From: Pictodentalium vernedei
Lineage: Eukaryota > Mollusca > Scaphopoda > Dentaliida > Dentaliidae
Direction of reading: 5' to 3'
Length of the DNA stretch: 64,000 bases
Assembly (NCBI GenBank): GCA_031216915.1
Contig: CM062290.1
Span: 382,708,718-382,772,717 of the forward strand
The translations under genes were made by a program, and so were the position numbers. Positions within the stretch are counted from its first letter, which is position 1. Each line of letters starts with the position of its first letter. Below, one piece after another: positions 13,172-24,421 of the stretch. The notes below the pieces were generated by a model, which did not search any database, had not been told where the DNA came from, and worked only from the letters and a program-made list of their open reading frames with translations.

Positions 13172-14092
13172 AATATCTTTTTCTGTTTCATCTAGAAACT
13201 CCTCACAGGAAGATTCCAGTGTTTCTCGCATATGTGTGAGAAAGCCAGAATGAGCAACACAAGATATTGTGAACAGTCGACTACTGTCGGAATAGTTTGT
13301 CAAAATCCCGATGGCGAAGAAGTAAGTGAACCAGTCATCCTTAGAATCTCTATAACCTTTTTTATGTAAGCGAACAGCAATATCACACATCTTTACATCT
13401 ATTTCTGCCTCATTCAAACGTTTTGCTGCACCTTCCATGAACTCTTTATTTTTCTTTACACTGGCTCGATTCAGTCCGAAAAACAGAGTTGACAGGCCAT
13501 GTAGAGCGACATTAGTTTCTGCCGGTACTAATCCATCGGCCATTTGCAATCCTTTCAAAACAGAAATATGTTCGTCCAATTCTCCGAACAGAGATATCAT
13601 TTTCTCATCTGCCTCCTCATCTAATAACGGAGGGGGCGAATCTGAACAAGCATTCTCATCATCAGTAAGATCAGACCCAACGGTCTTTGTTTCCCCCGCT
13701 TCTGATATTTGTATGTCATTATTTCTGTTGTCCCCTAACTCACCGCCTGTTGAATCAGTTGTAATATTTTCCACCTTATCAGCCCGAGTGTTGTCTATTT
13801 TATGAATATTAACAGTAATCTCTTGAAACCCTTTTAAATCAAAAATATTCCCATCCAATTCGCCAGACAAAGGTATCCGTTTCTCATCTACCACCCCACG
13901 TAATATCGGAGGGAACGAATCTGGCTCATCACAATCATCATCAGAACGATCCAACTCAATGGCCTTTGTTTCTTCCGAATCTGGTATTGGCATGTCTTTA
14001 TTTCTTGGCTCACTGCTTTTTGAATCAGTTGTAATATCTTTCACATTATCAGCCTGATTGTTGTCTGTTTGATGAATATTGTCAGTTGACAT
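13172..14092 (-). CDS. First coding exon of an unknown acidic repeat protein
   Basis: A minus-strand open frame starts at ATG 14092 (MSTDNIHQTDNN). The first roughly 180 residues are acidic, low in hydrophobics, and made of two imperfect repeats of about 95 residues, each running from NNQADNVKDITTDS / NTRADKVENITTDS through a D/E-rich stretch to GELDGNIFDLKG / GELDEHISVLKG. A helical, less charged C-terminal part follows. Reading through would give a 327-residue ORF, but GATATT is followed by a consensus donor GTAAGT (13166-13171 on the plus strand), so the true exon very likely ends at 13172 and the last residues (VSTHLQIL...) are intron. Downstream exons would lie inside or beyond the tandem array. 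I do not recognise the family. The gene is physically interrupted by the array, whose right edge is inside this exon at 13484. Confidence 0.6.
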
Positions 14093-14572
14093 TTCCGTTT
14101 TGTTACTTGTGTCACTGCTTTTTGTCTCCTAGCTGGTTTTTCACAGTCACTCTTCGTACGTCTTCAAGATAACTGTTTTCAGTACGACAGTTCTTTTGTT
14201 ATGTGTTTTGCTGTCTGTGTGGTTCTGAGTCAAAGAAGTATTAAACTACTGTATTGTCTGATTTGGCCACTTTTGATGATCTTGAGACTTATCATAATCA
14301 TAGTATTTTCAGTATCTAAAACATAAAATAAAATTGTTTTAAAAAGATCGATTTCCTAAAATTGTCCCAAACAAATTAAACAGTTATCCTATCAAGAATC
14401 TATGCTGGTCTCATTGGTTTGGAATTATGCAGACAATTGTGCACGAGCTTTTTTTCACTTCCAGTGTCAGTTTCATGGCCATTCTGGAAAAGAAATAGCA
14501 TCGTTGTATATCTTTATTTCTACCATCGAAAGGTATTTTTGTGATGAGCCCCTCAAAATTGGCTATAGCATA
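14093..14572. other. Upstream region of the acidic repeat gene, no gene seen
   Basis: AT-rich sequence upstream of the minus-strand ATG at 14092. It should hold the 5' leader and promoter, but I see no convincing TATA box or initiator. Short ORFs here show no recognisable product. Confidence 0.4.
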
Positions 14573-14840
14573 CAGTACGTGGGGAGTAAATTATCATTAA
14601 ATCACCCGCAGAGTGGAGATTCCACCCGAGCAATAATTGTAAATTTGTTTCAAAGCATTACCATCACAAGCAAAGTTCCAGCCAATGGACCTCCGGGTTA
14701 AACCCGGAGGTCCATTGGCTGAAACTTTGCTTGTGTTTTTTTGTCCATATGTACAGAATTTGTACAGAATTTGAAAGTGATACTTTGTGTGATACTCCAC
14801 TCCGCGGGTGTTTTAGTTACAATCCACTCTCCACGTACTG
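14573..14840 (+). mobile_element. Second MITE family with TA target site and central hairpin
   Basis: A 268-bp element starts CAGTACGTGGGGAGTAAATT and ends TCTCCACGTACTG, flanked by TA at 14571-14572 and 14841-14842. The TIRs continue through CACCCGCAGAGTGGAG / CTCCACTCCGCGGGTG. The centre is a palindrome around GGACCTCCGGGTTAAACCCG, related to the centre of the 202-506 MITE, so the two families share an internal core with different outer ends. Confidence 0.8.
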
Positions 14841-15180
14841 TATGTACTGCCACGGTAATTTCCATAATTTTTTTTAGAATGCAGATGTATAATTGTGACA
14901 TCGTGGGCCATTGTGGTGCCGCCTTCAAACTATTTATACTTCAAAAGCATACAACTCGCTTGATAAACAATGAAAACACAATTCCCACACCAACTCGCTG
15001 CCTCAAAGGAACAGAATATTAAAACTGAAAGACCTATACGAGATGAATGTATCTCTTTTCATGTTTGACTGGCATCGCACCACCTTATCACCTACCATTG
15101 ATAATTGCTTTCACGTTAATGTGTATCCCACAGGTATAATAAGACAATAATATCTATTACAATGCGGTAAACAAACGTAT

Positions 15181-16305
15181 GTTGCAAGAAATGAGAGCTG
15201 GAATATAACTATAGGGCACTTTGTTTCATGGAAGCATTGGAAACACTGGAAACAATTATACATTGCTCATGTATTATCGCCTGGTAACAATTCTGCTCAA
15301 GTATTATCATCAAGTAACAATATTTGGTATTGCAATCGTTTAGAATGTTTAAATCCTGCAAGTACTAACATTTTCGGAAACGGTGGAAACAATGGAAACG
15401 GTGGAAACAGTGGAAACAATATTTAGAAAATGTTTCAATCCTGCAAATACTAACATTTTGCAAACAGTGGGAATAATGGAAACAGTGAAAACAGTGGAAA
15501 TAGTCAGTGGGAATGGTGGAAACAGTGGAAATGGTGGAAACGGTGGAAACAGTGGAAATGGTCACTGGGAATGGTGGAAACAATGGAAGCGGTGGAAACA
15601 ATATTTAGAAATGTTTAAAAACTGCAAGTACTAAATTTTTGTAAATAGTGGAAGAAACATTGGAAATGTGGGAAAATGTAGAAAACAGTGGGAAAATGTG
15701 GAGACGGTGGCAACTGCGGGAAATGCTGGAAATGTCCGATTAAATGCTCCAAGTCCCCTCCTTTCAATAAAAAATATAGTTTTACTCATTCCGGGTTAAT
15801 TTTTCAGAATTTTTTTCTGAAATAATTCTTCATTTTCCCACTTTTTTATTACATGCAGCAGTGATAATTTTATGTAGGCAAATATTGCATCAGGATCAAA
15901 AGTCGACTGTAATTTAATCTATTTTCTTGTACATTTGACTTTTCAATTTCCAAATGCGTAGTTTGTAACAGGGCCAAAATTACACTATGTTTTGAGAAAA
16001 TCCAAATGAGAATCCGGCTAGACATCACAGCAGAGCAGAATGATCCCTGTCATTTCAACTGTTTCCAATGTTTCCACCGTTTCCAAAATTTCCACTGTTT
16101 CCAATGTTTCCATCGTTTCCAACGTCTTCAGAATTTTAGTACTTGGAGCATTTATGTCTTATCATGTAAACACTGAAATAAATTTTAATACCAACTGTAC
16201 TTGCTGGGTTGTTTGAAAAAAATAACAAAACTCTCATTGTTTCCAGTGTTTCTTGGAAACAAAGTGTCCTATAGTTATATTTCTGCCCTCATTTCTTGCC
16301 ATATC
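15181..16305. repeat. Foldback element built from GGAAAC minisatellite
   Basis: The left end GCAAGAAATGAGAGCTGGAA and TATAACTATAGGGCACTTTG is mirrored near 16240-16305 (AAGTGTCCTATAGTTATATT then CCTCATTTCTTGC). Between them, many short units of the type TGGAAACNG run in one orientation from about 15370 to 15720 and in the inverted orientation near 16050-16130. The ORFs that arise (repeats of ETMETVE or ST VSTIP type on the two strands) are products of the repeat and not genes. The arms could form a very long stem. Confidence 0.7.
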
Positions 16306-16372
16306 TATAAACAAAGGACCAACTTTTTCCGCTCAGTTATAAGTTTGAAACTAGCTATCTGTCATTTGCCGA

Positions 16373-16532
16373 ATGAGGTCCCCAGAGGGTGCATTTGCTG
16401 GTGCAATCCCATAAAGTGAGCCAATTTATCCTCTGGGTACCTCTTTCCGTTCAGCTTTGAGACCTTGATTCAGAATGAGGTTCACAGCGGGTAAATGCAG
16501 TGACTAACTTCACCCTCTGGTGACCTCATTCT
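16373..16532. repeat. 160-bp inverted repeat
   Basis: GAATGAGGTCCCCAGAGGGT at the left is mirrored by TTCACCCTCTGGTGACCTCATTC at the right, giving a small foldback element with an inner second pair (TCCTCTGGGTACCTCTTTCC / AATGAGGTTCACAGCGGG). Confidence 0.65.
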
Positions 16533-16611
16533 GTATATGACACTCTGCTTATTTTCAGGCTTGCTCAGTTGCCCAAAATATATATCCAAAAATATGGAAA
16601 GCAGTCGAAAT

Positions 16612-16613
16612 AT

Positions 16614-16664
<51 letters not shown>

Positions 16665-16667
16665 TTT
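16612..16667. repeat. (TTTA)n microsatellite
   Basis: About fourteen TTTA units. The sequence next to it (AAGGTCACATATTTTTGCAC) matches the tail end of the local SINE, so the microsatellite is probably the extended tail of a SINE fragment in minus orientation. Confidence 0.9.
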
Positions 16668-16817
16668 GCGTTTAAGTTTAAGGTCACATATTTTTGCACA
16701 ATGGCTAATCATAATTTCCTTCGAAATAGAATGAGAGAAGTTCCAACTGGGTGCGCATTGAAGAAGGCACTTTTTAGGTCATTTATGAAAATCGTATTTA
16801 CTCTAATGTTTATTAGG

Positions 16818-18690
16818 CTTTCCTAAACCCAGTTGAGGAAAGACTCTTGTTATTCTTTTTCAAAAAGTGTTCTTCATGATTTTTCCCCTCCATCAATTTT
16901 GTCTTCTACACAGCTCAAAAACAGTCTGTACAATTTCAACCAAATTCTGTATACTTCTGTAATGTTATAAACACTCGTGAAATGAGGTATCGTCTTATCT
17001 GTGAAAACGCTTATTTTCAAAATGTTTTTCAAATACCTTCACAATTTTACTATTTTTCAACATAGCTCAAAAACAGGCTGTACGATTTCAACCAAATTTT
17101 GCATACTCAGATAATGTTATAAAAGCTAGTGAAATGAAATATCGTCACATTCGTTAAAACTCTTATTTTCAAAATATTCTGCAAAAACCATCAAAATTTC
17201 ACCATTTTTCAAAAGTCTCAAAATTGTTCCAAACATTTGGAGCGTAACACGATACGCTAAAATCACCGCACAAGTATTTCAACATTAACTCCTAAATGCC
17301 ACAAAACAACATGAATATAGCATCTTTCGTCAAAACTGACCAACTTTGAGGGCATATTTCTCTAATTGAAAAGTATTTGTAACAATTGTTTTGGTATGGA
17401 TAGATGCAACAATGTTTGCAGAAGAAAGTTACTGTTTACTTTTTAATTTCAAATTTAACCCACAGGCACAATGAGGACAAGAATAAGAGTACCGTTTGAA
17501 GATGCCAAAAGTAGCCAACGTTGGGTGCTTTTTTCTATCATTTTTTAAAGAGTTAATTTCAAACACGTTGCTCTTTATGGAATGCCCTCCTTGAAAACCT
17601 TATGTGAATAAATCTCGAAGTTAGTAATTTTATACAAGAAATGTTGACAAATAGTTCCACATCCCTTTAATCAGCTCATTTTGGCTTGAACTGTATTTAT
17701 CACTCTGTATACCAGCTCACCAGATAAAATAAACAATATCATTAATTACACAACCCAGCACATTCCAACAATTTATGTGTGAGAGTAATAAAGTTATACC
17801 AATCAACCTCTCGTATTTATTGATGAAATAGAGTAGTCTCCCTTGAATCTTAAAATCTTACAAACATTAAATTTTTAAAACACTGTGAATTCCCAATGTG
17901 ATTGAGTGTGAAGGTGATACATAAAAAGAACGTTAGAAACTCATAATGCTGATGATAGAGTAAAATTCATATTGGGAACCTTGTAGTCATCATTATTAGG
18001 CTTTCCCAAACCCAGTTTGGGAAAGACTCTTGTTATTCTTCTTTTCCAAATTTTTCTTCTCTATTTTTTTTGTTGTTTTTATTTTTTATTTTTTTTCCGC
18101 CGTGAATTTTGTCTGTTGAACTGCTCAAAAACAAGCTGTACGATTTTAACCAAATTTGGCATACTTATGTAATGTCATAAAATCTAGTGAAATGCAGCAT
18201 CGTTATGTCTGTGAAAACGCGTATTTTCAAAATATTCTGCCAAAACATTCAAAATTTCACCATTTTTCGAAAGTCTCAAAACTGTTTGCAGTTATTTAGC
18301 TCAAATTTTCCACACATTTTGAGCATAATATGATACACCACAATCACCACTCAAATCTTTCAATATTAACCCCCATTGGTCAAAAATGACATGAATGTAG
18401 CTTTTTTCTTTAAAATTGACCAACTGCAAGGTCAAATTTCTCTAATTATAAGGTTGTTGTAACAATTATTTTGGTATGGATAGATGCAACAATGATTGTG
18501 GAAGAAAGTTACTGTTTACTTTTTAATATCAGATTTAACTCTCAAGCACAATAAGGGCGAGAATAAGAGTACCGTTTGAAAATGCCAAAATTGGCCAACT
18601 TTGGTTGCATTTCCTATGATTTTGGAAAGGCTTAATTTCAAACACTTTTCATGTACGTATTCACAATTGACTACCGAGCAGATTTGCTCT
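16818..18690. repeat. Two diverged copies of a dispersed repeat
   Basis: Each copy starts with the small palindrome TTTCCCAAACCCAGTTTGGG (16818 in diverged form, 18001 intact) followed by AAAGACTCTTGTTATTC. Each continues with blocks such as GCTCAAAAACAAGCTGTACG and GTGAAAACGCGTATTTTCAA, and later TTTTGGTATGGATAGATGCA and GAATAAGAGTACCGTTTGAA. The copies are about 1.2 kb apart. There is no coding potential beyond short spurious ORFs. The intervening 17.6-18.0 kb shows nothing recognisable. Confidence 0.75.
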
Positions 18691-19669
18691 TGTAAGTTTG
18701 GTTGTAAAGTTTAACCCTATCCCATTCTGGTTTGCATACAAGTAGGGACCGTCCAAAAAAAAACTAATTTTTTTCAGAATTTGGTTGGTTTAGGTGACGA
18801 TTTACTTCATTTTTAATTGATTGAACTCTGAATGTTTTCAATAGCTGCATGCAGCAGTCAAAGTATGACAAATTTTGTTTTATATGTTATTATTAAAAGT
18901 TTAACCCTTGGCAGATTTGAGACTTCCCATAAGGGTACTGTCGGAATAATTGTTATTTTCTCCAGCATTTACATGCAATTTCTCGGCACTGGAGCCATAT
19001 TGTCTCAAAACCTTTCCAATGAGAAGATAGGGCATTCATTCAAGAATAATTTTGCTGTTATATGTTTTATTCCAAGTTTTAACCCTCACCCAGTTGTCAG
19101 GCCTTGAATTGGAGTACCCTCAACTTGTACACGTTCATTCAAATACCAAGATTCAAGATTAGTCCATGTCTCTTTTCAGACACTCAATCTGCTGTAAGAT
19201 GTAAGATGTGCTTTGGGGCTTAACGCAGCATAAGCTTTGGCCATGTAAAGAATAGTACTGTCAGAAAAAAATTGATTTTCAGTGAATTTTGCAAACATCT
19301 GTACTCATTTCCTCTAATTGAAAGGTTGTTGTGGCAATTATGCTACTCAAAGTTTGCTAAGCACCAAATATTTGACACATCATTGTCAATTTGCTTGTGA
19401 CATATTTGCGATATTTTTGGTGGATATGATTGAGGAATGTATTGAGATGGTCCCCAGTGTTTATGTTAGCTCTCTTGACAGGCAGACTATTCGTGACAGT
19501 CATGAAAAGCATGTACCCCGGCTCCTTCCCGACGCAGGGGTGGATTGGGGCACTGTCCTCCATGAAACCCCATCGCGTACGCCCATAATTCATATATGTA
19601 CTTATTTTTTCCAAAGCAGAAAGGACATCGCTTGTTTTGCTTTCTTAGAAAATGTTCTGTAATTATTGA
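18691..19669. other. No gene seen
   Basis: AT-rich sequence with short ORFs on both strands that show no family resemblance. A few phrases (CTCTAATTGAAAGGTTGTTGT, TTTAACCCT) echo the dispersed repeat to the left, so part of it may be a more decayed copy. Confidence 0.5.
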
Positions 19670-19905
19670 AGAGCAACGCAGACGATGTCAAAATTTATTA
19701 TTTAAAATACAATTTTTCCAAATTTGTCAAAAAATTTCAACAAAACCATATCATGTGACCCCTCGTTGGAACGAGCTCGACGAGCTCGTTCCAACGAGGG
19801 ATCACATGATATGGTTTTGTTGAAATTTTTTGAAAAATAAATTTTTTTCAACTACTGAAATTGCATATTACGCGGGCGGATGCGGCCGATTCGTTGGGTA
19901 AAGGG
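19670..19905. mobile_element. piggyBac-type foldback MITE, left part diverged
   Basis: The right end GTTGGGTAAAGGG abuts TTAA (19906-19909). The centre is a long palindrome around CGTTGGAACGAGCTCGACGA. Its inner arm sequence (AAAATTTCAACAAAACCATA and complement) differs from the other copies, so it is a subfamily variant sharing ends and core. TTAA target sites with CCCTTT/AAAGGG ends are the hallmark of piggyBac-derived MITEs. Confidence 0.7.
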
Positions 19906-19909
19906 TTAA

Positions 19910-20735
19910 ATGTTTTGGTGTCCTGCTGTATCTCAAATATCTGTTTTGGCTGCATAAAAACTAGTAGCATCACAAAAACTTTGATTTCCACTAAATCTTC
20001 GATTTTCAAAAATGATTGATAGTTTTGTGTACAATACAGTTTGCTTTTTCACATTAAAAAGTTGGGAAATCCAGTAATTTGTCCAACAAATTACAATTCT
20101 CTAGTTGTTTTTTCATTATTAGATATCTATTACTAAACACAACATATGTGGACACCTCAAATATCCCGCTAACATATTTCAATACAGACAATTAAGAGTT
20201 ATACACTCTGTTCCAAAGATAAGTATAGACCTTTTATATATACTGAATATTGACCAAAAAACAAGAAACAATTCACTTGATCTATTTAAAAGAAGGTATT
20301 CTTATTGGCTGCGACATGAAAAACTACAAGGGAAGTATACCTTTTTCACACTCACACTGAATACCCGCTCGCGTCAAACGTTGTTTTAAAAGAACAGTCG
20401 AGCGAAATAAAAACTCATTTGAACTGGGTCGATACTGTCAGTCCTAGAAATGAGACGGATGCGAGTGCAATTGCTCCCGTCAGCACCCGTGTTTTCTATT
20501 TTACGGGAGCTAAAAAATGCACTCGTTGAAAAATATTGTGGTGCACTAATATACTGTGAGGGCATATACATGTGTGCTGTTTTGAGAAAGCAGCACTCTG
20601 CAGCCAGTGGCAAGTTACTGTTATAATTCAGCAGTTCCTTATACATTTAGCTCCTTAAACCCGATCGGACGCTTTTCTGGCCAGGAACATGATACATGTG
20701 AGTCATAACATCATTAAATAGTATGGCTGTTCAAT
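19910..20735. other. No gene seen
   Basis: Noncoding AT-rich sequence. An ORF of 86 codons on the minus strand (20386-20646) has no recognisable features. Confidence 0.4.
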
Positions 20736-20743
20736 AAATGTGT

Positions 20744-20816
20744 GGGGTAGAGCAATCAATATTTTCAACGTGCAGCCCCCAAGGCTGCACGTTGAAAATA
20801 TTGATTGCTCTACCCC
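20744..20816. repeat. Perfect hairpin, 34-bp arms
   Basis: GGGGTAGAGCAATCAATATT and the next 14 bases are exactly mirrored after a loop of about 4-5 bases, ending TTGATTGCTCTACCCC. It is probably the core of a foldback element whose outer ends I could not define. Confidence 0.8.
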
Positions 20817-21175
20817 AAATAATAAATATGGACTCTTCTAATTGCTGCCATTGAACTGGCATGGAAGATATCACTAGAGTTCGAAGGGTTACGGTTTCTG
20901 GTGTTTGGTGAGAGTATTCCCTTGAAAATTCATATACTTACATTTTATGGGTGCAATTTACTCCCGTCTCTGAATTCACGGGGGCTTAAAATTGCACCCG
21001 TCAATTTTGTTCATTTCCAGCACTTTCCTGTGAGCACCATGATCATCATCCGCCAAATATTTTGTTTTGGATAGGTGCAGCAATGACAGTAGACAAACGA
21101 CACTACTAACCTTTTTGTGTGAGATTTACCCATCCCCACCCGGAATCCTAATCACTAGAATAAGTACAGTTTTAA

Positions 21176-21418
21176 CCCTTTACCTAACATGAAAAGCAGA
21201 CGACACTTGCAAAAAAAATTCTTGAATAACTAGTGTTTTTCATTTTTTGTCTCAAAAACATAGGTTATGACCCCTCGTTGGAACGAGCTCGACGAGCTCG
21301 TTCCAACCAGGGGTCATAACCTATGTTTTCGAGACAAAAAATGAAAAAACAATCAAAATTAATTGGCGATTTTGGAGAATAGCGCTGGCCGGTTTTGGCC
21401 GTTACGTTGGGTAAAGGG
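21176..21418 (+). mobile_element. piggyBac-type foldback MITE
   Basis: A 243-bp element from CCCTTTACCTAACATGAAAA to GTTACGTTGGGTAAAGGG, exactly flanked by TTAA at 21172-21175 and 21419-21422. The core is a palindrome of some 90 bases (CATAGGTTATGACCCCTCGT and complement). No coding capacity. The best-preserved example of the family here. Confidence 0.9.
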
Positions 21419-21584
21419 TTAAAATATCAAACTTTGACCAGTTTGGTAACTATTTTTTGTTAATTTCGTGAGGGTTAACCTGAAATGCTTTGCGTCACTA
21501 AGGGCAGAGGACCCAACTAAATAAATTTACTTTTATAATTTTGAAGTAGGGATGAAGCTATCTCTTGAAGGTGTCATTAAATTC

Positions 21585-21587
21585 AAA

Positions 21588-21658
<71 letters not shown>

Positions 21659-21661
21659 ATA
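21585..21661. repeat. (AAAT)n microsatellite
   Basis: About nineteen AAAT units. Confidence 0.95.
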
Positions 21662-21924
21662 CAACAGATTTGTTGCACCATGAGAGTTGACTTTTACTCT
21701 TCATGGCCTTGTATGTATTTTTCTTGCTTTATGGGAAAACACAGTAAAAAAAATTGGAAAAGTGCAAAAGTCATTAATGATCGTTTGGCAGCCAAAAAGA
21801 TCAGTATTTGGAGTAGCTAACACCACAACAACTACAAAAAATTGTAGTGTTTATTACCAGTATTTAATTTTATCAGAAACAGATATGTTGGGAAAATTGT
21901 GAAATCTTCGGACTTGGAACCTTA

Positions 21925-22235
21925 TCCCATTCTGTTAGCATGTACCACACATTCACAAACAGACGGTAGAGAATAAATTAATTATTGGTGTTTACGGTCA
22001 CTTTCAGAATCCATGTCTATATCATAACCACAGCATAGGTATTTATTCACGTTTAGCTATTCGTTGACACTTGAAGCACATCCTGTTTTGTTGGTATGTC
22101 CCACAATTCACAAACGGCAGAATAGTAGAGAATAAATTAATATTGGTATTTCAGTCACTTTCAACATCTATGGGTATATCATGACCACAAGATAGGCATT
22201 TATTCAAGTGTAGCTAATCGTTAACACCTGAGCTG
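21925..22235. repeat. Imperfect direct duplication of about 160 bp
   Basis: The block with AGAGAATAAATTAAT, CACTTTCAGAATCCATG, TATATCATAACCACA and TATTTATTCACGTTTAGCTA near 21930-22070 repeats with changes near 22095-22235. No coding potential is seen. Confidence 0.7.
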
Positions 22236-22346
22236 CATACTTTAGACTACTTCCTCCCCAGGCTTTGGTTGGCGGCCCTGTTTTACCACAATATAATATA
22301 GAAGAATAAATTCAGTATCACGTTACTTTTGAAGTTGGCTTTCAAA

Positions 22347-22350
<4 letters not shown>

Positions 22351-22428
<78 letters not shown>
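22351..22428. repeat. (CT)n microsatellite
   Basis: About 39 uninterrupted CT dinucleotides. Confidence 0.95.
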
Positions 22429-22431
<3 letters not shown>

Positions 22432-22509
22432 TTTGCTGGATCTCTGTTACTATTGTCCGCCTACATCCCTGAACTCGTCAAGATTCTCAATTGTCAGGCT
22501 CCGAGTTAA

Positions 22510-22752
22510 CCCTTTACCCAACGTAACGGCCAAAACCGGCCAGCGCTATTCTCAAAAATCGCCAATTAATTTTCAAAATATTTTCATTTTTTGTCTCAAA
22601 AACATAGGTTATGACCCCTCGTTGGAACGAGCTCGTCGAGCTCGTTCCAACGAGGGGTCATAACCTATGTTTTTGAGACAAAAAATGAAAAAATTTAGTT
22701 ATTCAAGAATTTTTTTTGCAAGTGTCGTCTGCTTTTCATGTTAGGTAAAGGG
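22510..22752 (-). mobile_element. piggyBac-type foldback MITE, inverted
   Basis: Same family as 21176-21418 in the opposite orientation, flanked exactly by TTAA at 22506-22509 and 22753-22756. The central palindrome is intact. Confidence 0.9.
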
Positions 22753-23189
22753 TTAACCTGGCGATTACTCATGCCAGTACAAAAAAGAAATTATAGGTCA
22801 AAATAATCAAAATGATCCGCTAGTTTCGTGAACAATGCAGTCTGTCTCTTCACATTAACCCTTTGATACTTTTGTACGGTACGAAATCAAACAGCGCGTT
22901 GATACTTTGTGGTCATTTGTTTTATTATTATTTTTCGACATTTTTTAATGTTTTAACCTCAATTCCTATTTTCTCCCGACTAGTGCTCAGTGACAACCGT
23001 TGAGCCAAATGTTATCGCAGCTTAAAATATTGATATAATCTTGCTATCAAGACTTCTTAACTGGTTGAGTGCTAGAAGCCACTATCAGGGCTTTCAAAAA
23101 ATGAGGACACCGGAGCAAAAGCCAACACTTTCCTTGCTTATATTTCATATTCAGTGAAACACAAATAATATTTTGTTTATATAAATTTG

Positions 23190-23258
23190 CTTTATTACAA
23201 ATTATTGGAGCGTGCCTGTGGGCACTCTCCAATAATTTGTAATAAAACAAGTTTTGAA
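23190..23258. repeat. Hairpin around CGTGCCTGTGGGCA
   Basis: TTTATTACAAATTATTGGAG is mirrored by CTCCAATAATTTGTAATAAA. It is probably the core of a foldback element. Confidence 0.75.
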
Positions 23259-23474
23259 TAACAAATTCAGACCACCAAAAATAATCTAGCCCTCAACCAG
23301 ATAATCAAAAATGTGAAAAGATATTGTTGTTTGTTCTTTCCGACGTTTGACGTCGCATTTTGAAAAACGTTGAAGAAACTGAATTTCCAGTTACGTTTGA
23401 AGTCAGGATAATTAAAGTCTCAGAAGGTTGAATAGTTGGGATAGCCCGTATTCTGTCCAAGAAATTACAATTCC

Positions 23475-23993
23475 CTAGTTTATTACACACGATTCATTAA
23501 ACATTCTAAAGGTCAGTGGGAAGAGAGATTTTTTTTCTTCGTGACTGTCATAATTATTGTTTTGGGGGATTGAATATCGCAGTCCATTTTGGACCAACTT
23601 TCCATTTTTTATGTCATTTGACAATATATTTTCTGAATGGGTTGGATTCACCAGTACAACAGAGAGCGTTGTACCGTCAGTAAGTGGTCCTCTGTCCGAG
23701 TCAGGATTCTCGTCAAAAAAGAAACGTTGACTGAGAATGGAATAGCGAGGCAGTTCGTATCTGTTACCAGTCGGAGGAATGCGAAACCCTTTGCTGTCTT
23801 TTGACTTCAACAAGGACACATCATCAAAGATGTTACTCGAGGAACTAAGGACGGCAATGATATTCCGCTCTCGTACGTGATATTTTGTTTTTATGTCAAA
23901 GAACATAAAGCTATCTTCAGGAGAATGGTTCTGTGTAACGAAGTCAGTCCTTTTTAAAAGGCAAATGGAGCAGAAGGTTTCCGAGTGAGACAT
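23475..23993 (-). CDS. Hypothetical ORF or exon, 172 codons
   Basis: The longest open frame between the array-edge gene and 29 kb. It starts at ATG 23993 (MSHSETFCSICLLKRTDF). Composition is protein-like: mixed polar and hydrophobic residues, one CxxC pair near the N-terminus and a conserved-looking middle (GFRIPPTGNRYELPRYS). There are no transmembrane segments, no recognised domain and no relatives in the window. It could be an exon of a host gene or a decayed ORF. Flanked on both sides by mobile elements. Confidence 0.25.
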   Translation of the reverse strand: MSHSETFCSICLLKRTDFVTQNHSPEDSFMFFDIKTKYHVRERNIIAVLSSSSNIFDDVSLLKSKDSKGFRIPPTGNRYELPRYSILSQRFFFDENPDSDRGPLTDGTTLSVVLVNPTHSENILSNDIKNGKLVQNGLRYSIPQNNNYDSHEEKKSLFPLTFRMFNESCVIN

Positions 23994-24421
23994 CGACAGC
24001 CGACGTCGAGCGAGATCCTCCTTAATGTAACTCGCGGGATGTGAATTGCAGAGACTTCACAGTGAATCAAGGGTTATTCAAAGTAGCTTACCGTGATACC
24101 AATTAATCTTAATTATAATTTATTCATATTACTACTTTCTGTTTGATACACATATTTCGACAAGTTGAAATTGGACTCCACAATATGCATTTTTATCTAA
24201 GAATCATATATATTTTGGGCTGAAAACAACGAGAAACGGTACTATCACATAATGTGTTCCGATTCCGTATTATACAGACGACTCATTCTGATTCCGTATC
24301 ATATAGACGACTCGTTTGCGGTAGCGCTACGGGCTATCATAACAGGCGCATGGATACATTCTATGTGCATTTCAGTGATCGACCGAACATTATGTCCCAA
24401 AAATGTTTACAAATAATTTAA

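Larger units (their letters stand above)
99..13484. repeat. Tandem array of a 4159-bp unit, about 3.2 copies
   Basis: Every feature between 99 and 13484 recurs with a constant spacing of 4159 bases, for example the exon fragment at 695, 4854, 9013 and 13172, and the 3937 hairpin at 8096 and 12255. The copies differ by only a few substitutions (for example 5354; 12040-12060; 12212). The shared sequence starts at an ACTG next to a MITE end (99) and stops inside a coding exon at 13484. This fits repeated unequal exchange or a replication-based duplication of a segment that included the 3' half of that exon and part of the following intron. The unit has no long intact gene of its own. Near-identity of the copies suggests recent expansion or homogenisation. 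Confidence 0.95.

Noticed and set aside
15365-15634. Repetitive ORFs (ETMETVE-type and STVSTIST-type) on both strands
   Set aside because: Translation of the TGGAAACNG minisatellite; open on both strands at once, with no start context or conserved part.
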